This document shows positions 1 to 9,913 of a stretch of 64,000 nucleotides of DNA, piece by piece. Made by a program: the position numbers and the translations under genes. This stretch comes from Merluccius polli. Its lineage: Eukaryota; Chordata; Actinopteri; Gadiformes; Merlucciidae. Where the stretch lies: positions 33,501-97,500 of the forward strand of contig JAOPHQ010005474.1 of the NCBI GenBank assembly GCA_030340625.1, in the 5' to 3' direction. Positions within the stretch are counted from its first letter, which is position 1. Each line of letters starts with the position of its first letter. A model generated the notes under the pieces. That model was not told the origin of the DNA, made no database searches, and saw only the letters and a list, made by a program, of their open reading frames with translations.

Positions 1-37
1 TAAACAAGACATCAATGTGGTTCTAACGTATTTGCAG

Positions 38-135
38 TGCTGGCAGCTGCTGTCTCTGTGCGTCGCTCTATTCCTTCCCCAACAACACTTCCTGTGGTAC
101 CTGAGGCAGTACCTGCAGCGCAACGCAGACCCAAG
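38..135 (+). CDS. plekhh1: plekhh1 exon A: MyTH4 domain
   Basis: Acceptor TTTGCAG ends at 37 and donor GTGAG begins at 136. Encodes a MyTH4 helix (LFLPQQHFLWYLRQYLQR). Ends after two bases of a split Arg codon. Confidence 0.85.
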
Positions 136-3100
136 GTGAGAAACGCCTGAAACGCATTTAAAAACACTCTTCAATACTTCAATAATTACTAGTTACCTGT
201 GAAATCAAGAGAAAATGAGTTCATCGTGCATCAAATCAAAGGTCCTACCAATATCAGACGCAAGCAGTAGCCCGTCCAGTAGCTCAGATGATGTGTGCCT
301 AACCCCACACATCATCTCTCAACACAATGAAATCACGGTGAGGAATTCAATCGTGTGACTCTACCGCCCCCTGCAGGAGCGAGGTGGGCAAGTACGCCGT
401 GTACTGCCAGCGGTCGCTGGAGCGCACGCTGCACAACGGCGAGCGCGTGGCCAAGCCGTCGCGCATGGAGATCGTCTCCATCCTGCTGAGGAACCCCTAC
501 CACCACTCTCTGCCCTTCAGCATCCCAGTGCACTTCATGAACAGCACCTACCAGGTGACTAACACACGCGCTACCATTCCCTTGTGTCCCTGAGTCTTTG
601 CATTGTATTACATGTTTCTTTTCTGGCTGTAGTTAGTCCTATACTTTTTGAAACTCACTTTCTTTATCTTTCTTTCTTTCTTTCTGCCTGCCTGCCTGCC
701 TGGAAATTGCACCTATACTCTTGAAAGACATACACGCACAAACCAACACACTTGTGCAACACATGAAATACTTGACCTATTATAGAACTGATCATTGACC
801 TCCTCATCACCCATAACGCACGGCTTCTTCATTTGTCCCTGGGTTTGTCCTCTGCCTCTCGCCGTAGGTGGTGGGCTTCGACGGCTCCACCACGGTGGAG
901 GAGTTCCTCAGCACGCTGAACCAGCGGGTGGGCATGAGGAAACCCCAGCTCTCCGGCTTCGCCCTGTTCACCGACGACCCGTCTGGCAACGACCTGGAGC
1001 ACTGTCTGCAGCCCTCCGCCAAGGTGATGGCAACACATAGGAGCTAGCCTCATGTCAGACTCGTTACTCTCCATTTTCATCTTCAATCTTCGGCCCATTG
1101 CCTCCACTATAACAGATTTCCGTGGGGGGGGGGGGTTCGATTTTCCCTAACCAATCACTAGAGACCAATGTATCCGCCTGAATCTAACGTCATTTTAAGT
1201 GGACACTGAAGTTAAGTAAACACAAACTACGATGTCGGGCGATATTGCGATACTCGATGGCAGCGTCTATCTTGTCTATAGCGGTCGCCATTGTTGGTAT
1301 TACTCCTCCTTGGTTCTGGCGCACAGCTTGACAACGCTTGACATGCTTGACAACGGCGTTAGTCCCGCCCGCGTTGCTGATTGGCTAATGGTTAAGTCCC
1401 CCCACGGCTTTCATTGGATAATCGCTTTTTCAACCGAGAAAACACTGTTGAGGTCGAGGTGTCCCTGAGCAAGACGCTGTTGATGAATGTGTGTATGAAT
1501 GGGTGAATGACAGGCACTAATTGTAAAGAGCTTTGAGCGGCCACAGGTCAGAAAATGTATGTAATGACCATTTATCATTTGTAATCTGGGCCTGTGAAGA
1601 CCGTTGAGACTGTAACTGTGATTAATTAGGGGTGCTATACAAATAAAATGGTAGTAAAACTTTGTGAAATGAAACACCAAGTAATTTACCTGATGTTGTT
1701 TTTCTAGATCTGTGATGTCATCTCCAAATGGGAGCAGGCTCTGAAAGAACTGCATCCTGGGAAATATGAGGGGACAAGAATTGTTCGTCTAACATACAAG
1801 AGCAGGTGAGGTTTTTTTTAGCGCTTTTCCACTGGAAACTGGAGTCAAGTCGAGCCGAGGCCATTGCGGGAGGGAAGCCATTGCGGATTGACGACTAGTC
1901 CAGAATAAAAAAATATGTAAAACCGCGGGCTATAATGGCGGGTTTGTGTAGGATGATGTCGCACAATGATGACGCAGTGACAATTCTAGTTTTAGTGCAG
2001 TGTTATCACGTCACCTTTTAGTATCGCCTCAGCTCGCTTGGAACCTCGAACGAGGTGATGCCAAAAAAAGGACCAGGTACCAGGTACTATCCGCAATGGA
2101 AAAATCTAAAAAGTAGAGTAGAGTTGAGCCGATACCATGCAGTGGAAAAGCGCCATTTGTGGCCGCCAAAAAATACACAAGGCAGATTTTTACATTAAGT
2201 AAAAGAAAGTTTCAGAATACACACATCTCTCTCTCCATATTTTATTGTGTGGTGAATGTGTTGGAGAAAATACTTTTTGTGTGTTTAGAGGAATACAGTC
2301 GTGTTGCTTTGAGAAGGGCCCACAAACCAAAGCTTACGACTGCAGAAGGGGGGGGGACACGATTTGAAAGGAATAGGTGCCACAAAGTTTGGAACAGTTT
2401 CTCAAATGGGATTTTAAACATTGGACTTTCATTATACTAAATTATAACGTGATGAATAAAAAAAAACACACCACACTGTCCACATACCCCTATCATTTAG
2501 ACAAGGGTACACACAGTGAATCCTAAAATCACCACTTGGGCAACCACTTGCTTTAAAATATCAACGCAGCAAGGATTGGGTTAACTAGTTCCTACAGTAA
2601 TTTACTATAATTAGGTGGTTATTAAATGGTTTATGTTCTTATAAACCTTTTATAAGAAAGGGTAAAAAAATGCAGGAGATTTACGGGAAAATATTTACAC
2701 AGCGGCAGAGAAGGGTAAAATACGGGAGAATCCCGGGAAAAAAAGACGGGGTTGACGGGTGTTTCTGACTACAGGCTGTGTTTCCGAGCGCACGCCAAGG
2801 GCGAGACGGAGCGAGAGCGCCTCCTGCTGGCCTACCAGGTGAACGACGAGGTCCACCACGGCCACTTCCCCGTCAACAAGGAGCTGGCGCTGGAGGTGGC
2901 CGCCCTCATGGCGCAGGTTCGTAACAACATCATCACCAGACACACACCATGCCGGGCTTTTTTTCCCAGCACACTTCTCACTGGTACAAGCTAACTGAAA
3001 GTGGGTCAGGTAAAAAATAATTTCACTGTTTTTAGCCTCGACTTGGCTTCAGAAAAACTGATCTTGAATCTGTGCAATGTAAGCTATCTGCTCTCTATGC

Positions 3101-3945
3101 CCGCCCACCTTGACCATTAGCCAATCTACACAGTGCATTGCCACCTGCTCAGCAGTCACCACTTGCCCAGCCAGCTCACCGTTAAAACAATCAATCATGA
3201 TACGTAATTGCTTTGGAAACAACTTTTATTTCACTCTGATTGGATAATTATCAAGATCAAGAGAATGGGTCAAGCTTTGTGTCATAATTATGTGGAGCCG
3301 ACAGAAAAAATAAAATAAAAATGGGAATGCGCTGAGGGGCTCCTGGGCACGTGCCCAGATTCCCCATATGGTATATCTGGGCTTGATCATCATCATGGGA
3401 AGAGGACAAGATTCATGGTTATAGATATCTAATAGATGAAACGCATAAATCATCCATGAACCTAAATCCAAAGAAAACCAGAAGGTTTATATAGTAAATG
3501 AAACAGGTGTATTTTTTTCTATTTCCTTTAAAAAAACAAATGCATACAATTGGACTAATTTAACAGAAGCTTTTATACAAAGCGTCTTACAGTTCAAATA
3601 TTGTCATAAAGAAGCAGGTAGGGGTTAGGGTATCTTGCTCAAGGGAGGCCTACAGGTTAGGCTGTGGACAGTGGGAAACCCAGAGCCTTTTCCTTTTGAG
3701 TCGAACACTTTAGCCACAACACGGTCATGCCTCCTCTCTCAACTCCCTGGACCCTCCACCTCCACCGTTGCAGGTGGAGCAAGGGGATCTGGAGCGACCC
3801 ACGCCCCCTTCCTCCTCCTCCTCCTCCTCCCCCACCACGACGGGCCCCCCCCCACCCAAGTCCCAGCTGGTTGTTCTGCAGACCCTGGAGCGATTCTACC
3901 CCAAGCGCTACAAGCAGGACTGCACTTCAGACCAGCTCCGGTACG

Positions 3946-4030
<85 letters not shown>

Positions 4031-4190
4031 GTCCAAAATGAACAACTGCAAATGGCTGCCAATGGCTGATAGAGTTGACCATTTGGCAGGTAAAAAAAAG
4101 GCAGGGTTACATATTAAAACAATTGCTTGGCCGGTAGATTTTTCCACTCTGGCAGGTAAAAAGACACAATTCTAAAAGTACATTTGGACC

Positions 4191-4241
<51 letters not shown>

Positions 4242-7200
4242 ATGGCATGCATTAGTCTGTCGTTTTACTGGAGTTTCTGAACTTTTAAAGAGATTCCAGT
4301 TAACGTTTGCTTTTCCCTCATGCATTTTTATGATACGAAATTCCAAAACTATTTATTAATTCATTCATTCATTTCATTCAAATGTTTATTGTTCTTATCC
4401 ATTGGTGTATGACTTAATTATGCGATTGGTTTCACAGCATGCATAAATCTGTTCTTTTTCATTCATTGCACAATGTGTATAATCTTAATGTCTTAAATCT
4501 GTGTGGGATATTTTAGGAATTGATGTGATGTATTGCCACAGTAAAAAAAAAAAAAACGAGCAGCAGACCATGATGTTCAAACCACCGCTTTTATTCTTTA
4601 AACGGTTCCTTCTCGTTTTCCCTGTCTTTTTCTTTTCTTTCAGCGAGCTTAGTGACCGCCTGACCACTAAGTGGTCGATGCTCCGCGGATGCAGTGCGTC
4701 CGAGTGTGTGAGAATCTACCTGACCGTGGCGCGGAAGTGGACCCTGTTCGGAGCCAAGCTGTTCAGCGCCAAGGTAAACCAGTCCAAAGGGTTTTCATTT
4801 TGAAATGTTAAAAGGTGTTTGAGTTTCTCTCTGTGTTTTTATTAATCGTTTTATTAATTTATTCTGGAATTGTTAAGATGAAGTCCTCCTGGAATTGTAA
4901 AAGTACAAGTTCAAATAATTTTTCTACATTTACATTTATGGTCAACGTGTAAATGAGTAACTAGTGACATTTACTTTCCTCCTTCAAAGTTTTATTGTAC
5001 CTCTTTAAAGAATTGTCTTTTAAAAAGAAAAAAATCGAGCAAATTCCTAATCCCTTTTAATTTCTCTGGATGTCCAGACTAAGAAAGGTGGTTTTGTTCA
5101 TCAGAAGCAGCTGTGGTTTATTATTATGGACTTCAAGTGTAAAATGAGCTTCTTCTTTGTACCTGTGTGAGCAGCCTGTGCCCCCATCGCCCGTTGAACA
5201 GACCCAGGTGTGGCTGGCGGTGAACGAGGATGGCCTGTTCGTGTTGGATTACACCATGGTAAGCCCGCCTAAAGTATGAATACAGCACAGAATACTGTAT
5301 GCCATTTGATGGACACTTTTATTCAAAGCGTCTGACAATACCATGAGGGCATGCATACTTCGCATGGGTGGCCCTAATTAAACAATAAGCCGCGGGAGGC
5401 CGTGGTTTACAGTGATTTTACAACAGCTAGGGGGCGTTGTTAGGAACGACGCAAAGGTTACTAAAACTATAGACCACAGTAAGATTTCACAAAATAAACA
5501 CAGCAACATAAAATGCGATCATTTATTGAAAACAAATCGTGATTCTTCCGCCAAGCAATATAATTCCTCAAGACAAAATGGTTGCCAAGCAACACAGGCT
5601 TGCATACAGGCTTTAGCATACAGGTGCACTAATACTAAAAATGAATTATTATGCGGTCACAGGTGTGTGCTTATAGAGTACTTTACAACGGCTTCGAGCC
5701 AATCAGAATCAAGGACTGGGACTATCCATTTTATGATTGGAATCGAAACCCTGCTCCAGGGCTGGACTGGGATGAGTAATCGGCCCTGGCGTTTTGGCTC
5801 AGACCGGCCCACCACAATCGGTTACACTGGGGTTTCAAAGAAGTGATTGCGCCAACCCAGGGTCAATTAAGAAAACAAAAAAAAATGGGCCGATCGACCC
5901 GTTTTATGGGTCGGTCAGGCAACATTTTTTTTTAAAAACACAGTTGTGTCCGCCCAAAAGGCACGTCGGCCCACCAGGAAAGTGTCCGGTCTGCCAGATG
6001 GCCGGTCCAACCCTGCAGTAATCCTGGCAGGGCTCATGCTGTGCTCTACCAGTTGAGATAGACGGGTTCACCGGAGGAAATATTCATATCGTCACCTGCC
6101 TTACGAGATAGTCTTGCATTTGAACTGGAATAAACCTGGATTTTCAGAATTTAACCTTAAAAAATATATCTTTCAGATTGTTTAGCAGGTTTGGTCTGGT
6201 TTCTTTTTTTTGTAGAATTTGACAAAAAATGTTGGACTACAAACGATAAGTGGAGGGTTGGGAGTCTCTCTTTGTCGGTCTCCAAGCAGGCCACATCTAG
6301 AGAAGTATGTGGACGCTCTGGTCTGAAATGGTTTTCCTTTCTTTGAATACCAGAAAGAACCACAAGCCATATTTGTTTTAATGGTTTGGCATGTGCCCCG
6401 TTTATGTCTTCCCAGCAATTCTTAGGGGAACCTTCACAATAAATCAGGGGAAATTATGTACGCATCTTCACACTCAATTTGTTCTCTCCGGGAAAAAGAA
6501 ACAGCCGAAGACCAAAAAGCTCGTTTTTCCAAGTCTGTCATGTTCGATTACAGGCCCAGTGGATAAAACATATGCATGTGTCTCGTTTAGATTTATTTTA
6601 CACATTTTTTTACACCCGTTTATTTCTTCTTCATCTTCCTTTCTTTCCTTTTTTTCCCCTTCCTTTTGTAGCACACGCTTGTCACTTACGGCTACCAGTC
6701 TGTAATTACCTTCGGCGGTTACCGTGACGACTTCATGGTGGTCGTGAGCCAGCAGAGGGAGCCAGGCGTCCCCAAGAAGAGTGTGGAGAAGCTGGTCTTT
6801 GCCCTTGCCAAGCCCAAGGTGAGCCTCACCTTTCCGACTCTTTCTGGGCAGATGTTGAGCAAGACGTGGATGCCGAGGTGAACTGAGCCAGGCCCTTCGA
6901 TGGCAGATAACCAGCGTCTGTTTTATTTTATTTAGAGATTAATCATCTATTTTTTTAAGGTTCCCCCGGCCAAGCTAGGGAGCAGCAGTCAGCAACACAG
7001 TTTCAGACAGACAACAAACATTTTACGATATCAAATGAAATGTAGAACATAGTGCTATATCATATACAGAGTTTAAAAAAGTGCCGGGGGAAGACGAAAG
7101 AGGAGGGGGAGCGACGTGTAGCCCTCAGCTCCATCACCACTCGTCTGTCACCAGATATGCTTCCCAGCGCTAATGAGCCAAGCAGCACCGCGTTTCTTTG

Positions 7201-8000
7201 TGGGATACATGGCGGCGCGCCACGTTACGACCGTAACGGCGCGCTAATAAGACCCGAAAACGGGTTTCGTTTCGAATGTTTTCACGACCGCGCGGTTCGC
7301 AGTAAACCTCTGACGGGTAGCGATCGCTGGCTCTCTGGCACCGCGGTGTCAAATAAAGGCAAGGCAAGGCGAGGCAAATGTATTTATATGGCACATCCCA
7401 TACCCAAAGGCAACCGACAATCAAAAACACACAGAATAAAAACGATAAAACAAACTAACAAATGCATTGATTTAAAAGAAAATAAATTAAAAGCAATGGC
7501 AAACAGGTAGGTCTTTAGCTTAGTTTTGAAGGTAAGCATTGTCTCAAGTCTTGGCTCTACTGGCAGTTTGTTCTCCATGTGAGCAGCATGGACGCTAAAG
7601 GCAGCTTCACCGAGTTTAGTTTGGACTCTGGGAACAGCCAATAATGAGCTGAGCGGTCTCCTAGGCTCGTACTGGGTCAGGAGATGTGATGAGCATCTTG
7701 GACGCATACACCGTTCAGTGATTTACGGACAAGCGATAACATTTTGAAGACGATTTTTTACGAGAGAAATAAAACCCCCAAGCTCGCGTTATAACCGGTA
7801 AAACCGCTAACTCTATAGTTTCCCCCCCACTCTGTTATCAGATCCTGGAGTTGACTCTTCTCATGGCCAGCTACATCAACCACTGGAGCCCCAGCAGCCT
7901 GCCCGCCGCGGCCCCCCAGCCCCAGGGTCCGCAGTGGGACGGAGACAGCCGACACTTCCCCTGCATGACCTACACCACCAAGAGCCCCACGCTACTGTGA
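38..8000 (+). CDS. plekhh1: PLEKHH1-like MyTH4-FERM protein, C-terminal ten exons (spliced, 5' partial)
   Basis: Ten exons (38-135, 377-554, 868-1023, 1708-1805, 2775-2916, 3774-3940, 4644-4773, 5175-5258, 6672-6818, 7842-8000) join in one frame to give 452 residues and a TGA stop; upstream exons lie outside the window. Residues 1 to about 85 are the end of a MyTH4 domain (LLRNPYHHSLPFSIPVHF). The FERM F1 lobe follows (VVGFDGSTTVEEFLSTLNQ), then F2 (RLLLAYQVNDEVHHGHFP) and F3 (LFVLDYTMHTLVTYGYQSV), and a tail ending PTLL. MyTH4-FERM tandems occur in unconventional myosins and in PLEKHH1/2/3. The sequence fits the PLEKHH group, whose members are PH-MyTH4-FERM adaptors linking membrane phosphoinositides to the cytoskeleton. 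PLEKHH1 is preferred over PLEKHH2 because human PLEKHH1 shares chromosome 14 with SLC25A21, the next gene here; that choice is inference. No motor or PH domain is visible in this part. An odd poly-Ser/Pro insertion sits in F2. Confidence 0.88.
136..376 (+). other. plekhh1 intron after exon A
   Basis: 241-bp intron with GT/AG ends. I see no repeat or regulatory structure in it. Confidence 0.8.
377..554 (+). CDS. plekhh1: plekhh1 exon B: MyTH4 end and FERM start
   Basis: Acceptor CTGCAG ends at 376; donor GTGACT begins at 555. The 178 bases complete the split Arg and read EVGKYAVYCQRSLERT through to the FERM-leading IPVHFMNSTYQ. Ends in phase 0. Confidence 0.9.
662..702. repeat. (CTTT)n/(CTGC)n compound microsatellite
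   Basis: About four TTTC units run straight into four TGCC units inside the intron between exons B and C. Confidence 0.85.
868..1023 (+). CDS. plekhh1: plekhh1 exon C: FERM F1 lobe
   Basis: Acceptor GCCGTAG ends at 867; donor GTGATG begins at 1024. 52 whole codons, including STTVEEFLSTLNQRVGM and SGFALFTDDPSGNDLEHCL, typical of the ubiquitin-like F1 lobe of MyTH4-FERM proteins. Confidence 0.92.
1180..1565 (+). repeat. Probable interspersed repeat remnant
   Basis: Contains GATTGGCTAATGG and CATTGGATAATC, then a tail with GAATGGGTGAATGACAGG and GTAAAGAGCTTTGAGCGG. Tails of this kind recur in many fish interspersed repeats. The family is not identified and the borders are approximate. Confidence 0.45.
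1708..1805 (+). CDS. plekhh1: plekhh1 exon D: FERM F1/F2
   Basis: Acceptor TTTTTCTAG ends at 1707; donor GTGAGG begins at 1806. Reads ICDVISKWEQALKELHPGK; ends with two bases of an Arg codon completed by the next exon. Confidence 0.9.
1821..2153. mobile_element. Non-autonomous inverted-repeat DNA element (MITE)
   Basis: A perfect 14-bp terminal inverted repeat, GCGCTTTTCCACTG at 1821-1834 and its complement at 2140-2153, bounds 333 bp with no coding capacity. Looser complementarity continues inward (AGCCGAGG-like against GAGCCGATACC). It lies 15 bp inside the intron after exon D. No clear target duplication is seen, so the superfamily is not assigned. Confidence 0.75.
2154..2774 (+). other. 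Intron D-E remainder
   Basis: AT-rich, non-coding. Short A- and G-runs occur, but I recognise no element. Confidence 0.6.
2775..2916 (+). CDS. plekhh1: plekhh1 exon E: FERM F2 lobe
   Basis: Acceptor GACTACAG ends at 2774; donor GTTCGT begins at 2917. Encodes LCFRAHAKGETERERLLL followed by the F2 helices ending ALEVAALMAQ. Confidence 0.92.
3560..3722 (-). mobile_element. SINE fragment, reverse orientation
   Basis: Read on the minus strand it gives CTTGAGCAAGATACCCTAAC, CTACCTGCTT and a tail near GTAAGACGCTTTGTATAAAA. It matches the body and tail of the SINE at 54436-54640. A degenerate B-box-like AGTGTTCGACTC lies at its head end. Confidence 0.65.
3774..3940 (+). CDS. plekhh1: plekhh1 exon F: FERM F2 with Ser/Pro insertion
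   Basis: Acceptor CCGTTGCAG ends at 3773; donor GTACGA begins at 3941 and is weak. Starts VEQGDLERP, then a (TCC)n-encoded seven-serine run and a proline run, then the conserved LERFYPKRYKQDC. Within ten bases of the exon end a (CA)n tract begins. Confidence 0.9.
3948..4026. repeat. (CA)n microsatellite at plekhh1 exon F donor
   Basis: About 39 CA units start seven bases after the donor GT at 3941. The tract abuts the DNA element at 4027, and more CA units follow that element. Confidence 0.95.
4027..4193. mobile_element. Short hAT-like MITE inserted in a CA repeat
   Basis: 167 bp with end sequences CAGGGTCCAAAATG (4027-4040) and CATTTGGACCCTG (4181-4193), which are near-perfect inverted repeats of the CAGGG type. 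Both sides are CA repeat, so an 8-bp (CA)4 target duplication is possible but not provable. No coding capacity. Confidence 0.75.
4194..4241. repeat. (CA)n microsatellite, second half
   Basis: About 24 CA units immediately after the MITE; likely once continuous with 3948-4026. Confidence 0.93.
4644..4773 (+). CDS. plekhh1: plekhh1 exon G: FERM F2/F3
   Basis: A pyrimidine-rich acceptor ends at 4643; donor GTAAAC begins at 4774. Encodes LTTKWSMLRGCSASECVRIY and ARKWTLFGAKLF, a highly conserved stretch in MyTH4-FERM proteins. Confidence 0.93.
4774..5174 (+). other. plekhh1 intron G-H
   Basis: 401-bp AT-rich intron. I see no repeat element in it. Confidence 0.7.
5175..5258 (+). CDS. plekhh1: plekhh1 exon H: FERM F3
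   Basis: Acceptor GTGAGCAG ends at 5174; donor GTAAGC begins at 5259. 28 whole codons with VWLAVNEDGLFVLDYTM, the first strands of the PH-like F3 lobe. Confidence 0.92.
5305..5335 (-). mobile_element. SINE tail fragment
   Basis: The minus strand reads CAGACGCTTTGAATAAAAGT, resembling the tails at 3560, 26205 and 54590. Only the tail is recognisable. Confidence 0.45.
5405..5756. repeat. Possible interspersed repeat
   Basis: Begins near AGGGGGCGTTGTTAGGAACG and ends with GAGCCAATCAGAATCAAGGA and GGGACTATCC. I believe these phrases recur in fish genomic repeats, but I cannot name the family. An open frame across it is not protein-like. Confidence 0.4.
5757..6015. mobile_element. hAT-like MITE
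   Basis: 259 bp bounded by CAGGGCTGGAC at 5757 and GTCCAACCCTG ending at 6015, an 11-bp inverted repeat with one mismatch. The interior repeats CGGCCC/GGCCCACC motifs. No clear 8-bp target duplication; no transposase. Confidence 0.65.
6028..6064 (-). mobile_element. Possible truncated SINE head
   Basis: The minus strand reads CTCAACTGGTAGAGCACAG, close to a tRNA A-box region. No B box or tail follows, so this is a small remnant at best. Confidence 0.3.
6672..6818 (+). CDS. plekhh1: plekhh1 exon I: FERM F3
   Basis: Acceptor CCTTTTGTAG ends at 6671; donor GTGAGC begins at 6819. 49 codons including TYGYQSVITFGGYRDDFMVV and VEKLVFALAKPK. Confidence 0.93.
7185..7350. other. CpG-dense patch inside the last plekhh1 intron
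   Basis: A short region dense in CG dinucleotides within AT-rich intron. It holds GGCGGCGCGCC, CGTTACGACCGTAACG (inverted repeat), CCCGAAAACGGG and GACCGCGCGGTTCGC. There is no splice-flanked coding frame. It may be an unmethylated regulatory island or a young GC-rich insertion. Confidence 0.5.
7352..7765 (+). repeat. Fish interspersed repeat (LINE-tail-like)
   Basis: Starts with GGCAAGGCAAGGCGAGGCAA and ATGTATTTATATGGCACAT, later GGTAGGTCTTTAGCTTAGTT, AGGCAGCTTCACCGAGTTTA and GACTCTGGGAACAGCCAATA. This order of phrases is familiar from an abundant teleost repeat. Family not named; borders approximate. Confidence 0.55.
7842..8000 (+). CDS. plekhh1: plekhh1 last coding exon with stop
   Basis: Acceptor CTGTTATCAG ends at 7841. 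Encodes the closing FERM helix (ELTLLMASYINHW), a poorly conserved Pro/Gln-rich linker and the C-terminus TTKSPTLL, then TGA at 7998-8000. Confidence 0.92.
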   Translation: MLELTLLMASYINHWSPSSLPAAAPQPQGPQWDGDSRHFPCMTYTTKSPTLL

Positions 8001-8003
8001 AAC

Positions 8004-8155
<152 letters not shown>

Positions 8156-8259
8156 GTGGACGACACAACCACTGTGGGGTGTAGGAGTTTTTTTTTTATA
8201 TAGTTTCAACAAATACATATATCTAAATATGTAGACAATTGTCAATGGTATGTATGAAG

Positions 8260-8261
<2 letters not shown>

Positions 8262-8322
<61 letters not shown>
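8262..8322. repeat. (AT)n microsatellite in 3' UTR
   Basis: About 30 TA units, self-complementary. Confidence 0.95.
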
Positions 8323-8324
<2 letters not shown>

Positions 8325-9788
8325 CCAGCCCAAGGAGGACTGTATTTATTTGTATTTTCGGCAAAAACAAAAGGGTCTTCCAACTCTGCTTGACTGAAGA
8401 CACAGGATCACTGTCTTTTTCTCTCGTCGTCTTTTGAACTTTGAAGGGATGTTGTTAGAAAATAGAATAAAAGGGGGCCAAGGACAGACGGACACTCTGT
8501 GAACTGGGCTGGGGAGGTCATTTTAGGAGCGGCCTGTCCCGAGACATACTTTTCGTCTAATGTTGGCCTCGTCAAGACCTCAAGAAGTTTTTTTTTCAGC
8601 GAGGAAGGAGGATCTTGGGGCCCTAATGTGGTGTTTCTATACCTCGCGCTGTGGCCATGTTGTGGATTCACGCGGAGGATTCTTCACCGGTGCGTGCTCC
8701 TCTTGTGTACACATGCCATTACAGGGTTTACTGTTGACTGACTAACAGGTTCTGGATCTGTTTAGAAAGGGAGGCGCTAAATAGGATTGCCATGATGAAT
8801 ATGTTTACTGTTTTTTTAAATATGTTGCAAATGGGTGCAATCCATACGAGTACAATAATAGGTTGTACAAACTTGCTGCGGTAAGTGGTACTCAGTCTAG
8901 ACTATAAAGTGGTACTATAAATCAATGTTTTTTTTGTTACCATAAAACTTGAGTTATATTTGTCTGTTGAGAAATACAGGCTTTATGTTGGACTGTTTGT
9001 GTCCTTCCTAAACGATATTTTTGACCCAGTGAAATCCATCGGTAAAAATAGAAGAATAGATAGAAAATAAATACTGTCAGTTCTATACAGAGCTATAGGG
9101 GAATGTCAGATTTACTTTAAGTTTACCAGAACATTAAAACATACTTAAGTTGATCACAAAAAGTTGGATAAAGGCTACTGGTCAAGGCTAACAGGACTTT
9201 TCATTGTCCAAACACGATGGCAGCCATCATCTTTAGTGTTGATTGTATACTTATCTAAGCTACCGACATTCTAGACACTAGCATTCAAGTTGGCCTATTA
9301 CAGAGAAATGGTTTGTAGTCATCTAATTATTACAGATGTGACAGCATAGAGAAACATATCTTTTTAGCAGTCTTTACAATAATATTCCTGTTTTATTATA
9401 GTTTACCTCTAAAAACACACTTGCCTTTAGTCTAGCCACAGCGATTAAAAGATAAAAATGGAAAAAAAAGGAACATTAAGATGAGCAGAAAATTACCACA
9501 AAGTTTGAATGACTTGAACTGTTTTTGGATCAAACCACTGTGTTATTAGTTATTTATTATGTTTGCCATTCTTTTGTTTTAATCTTTTGAAATGACATTT
9601 TTCAGTCTCATTTATATTTACATAATAATAATAAGACAGAACATTGACTGTCTTTCGCAACAGAATAATTTAAGACAGAGCATGTTTACGAACAACCACA
9701 GTATGCGTGAGATGGTCCAGATGTGAGTCCAGTGAGTCCAGATGGCTGAATGATGATTTTGAGTCTGTATGTTGTATGTTTTTGACAA

Positions 9789-9794
9789 TAAAGT
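9789..9794 (+). promoter_or_regulatory. plekhh1: Candidate plekhh1 polyadenylation signal
   Basis: AATAAA in GACAATAAAGTAAAATGG, followed by a GT-rich stretch (GTCTGGTTTAGTTCGTTTTG) suitable as a downstream element. Confidence 0.5.
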
Positions 9795-9881
9795 AAAATG
9801 GGTACAATCTCCAGTCTGGTTTAGTTCGTTTTGGTCTATACTGTTTTGCTTTTCGACTGTATTTTAACCATTACACACATT

Positions 9882-9913
9882 AACAAAGCCTGTTGAATTA
9901 AACAGGCTTTGTT
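9882..9913. repeat. Perfect hairpin downstream of plekhh1
   Basis: AACAAAGCCTGTT (9882-9894) and its exact complement AACAGGCTTTGTT (9901-9913) flank a six-base loop. It lies about 90 bp past the last polyadenylation signal. Confidence 0.85.

Noticed and set aside
3635..4175. Proteins rich in His-Thr or Val-Cys over CA/GT tracts
   Set aside because: Simple translations of dinucleotide repeats. The same applies at about 13200, 16400, 25300, 26400, 30600, 34000, 39000, 41300 and 48900.
5412..5846. 144-codon open frame in the intron between exons H and I
   Set aside because: Overlaps repeat-like DNA and the end of a MITE, has no family resemblance, and lies within a well-supported intron.
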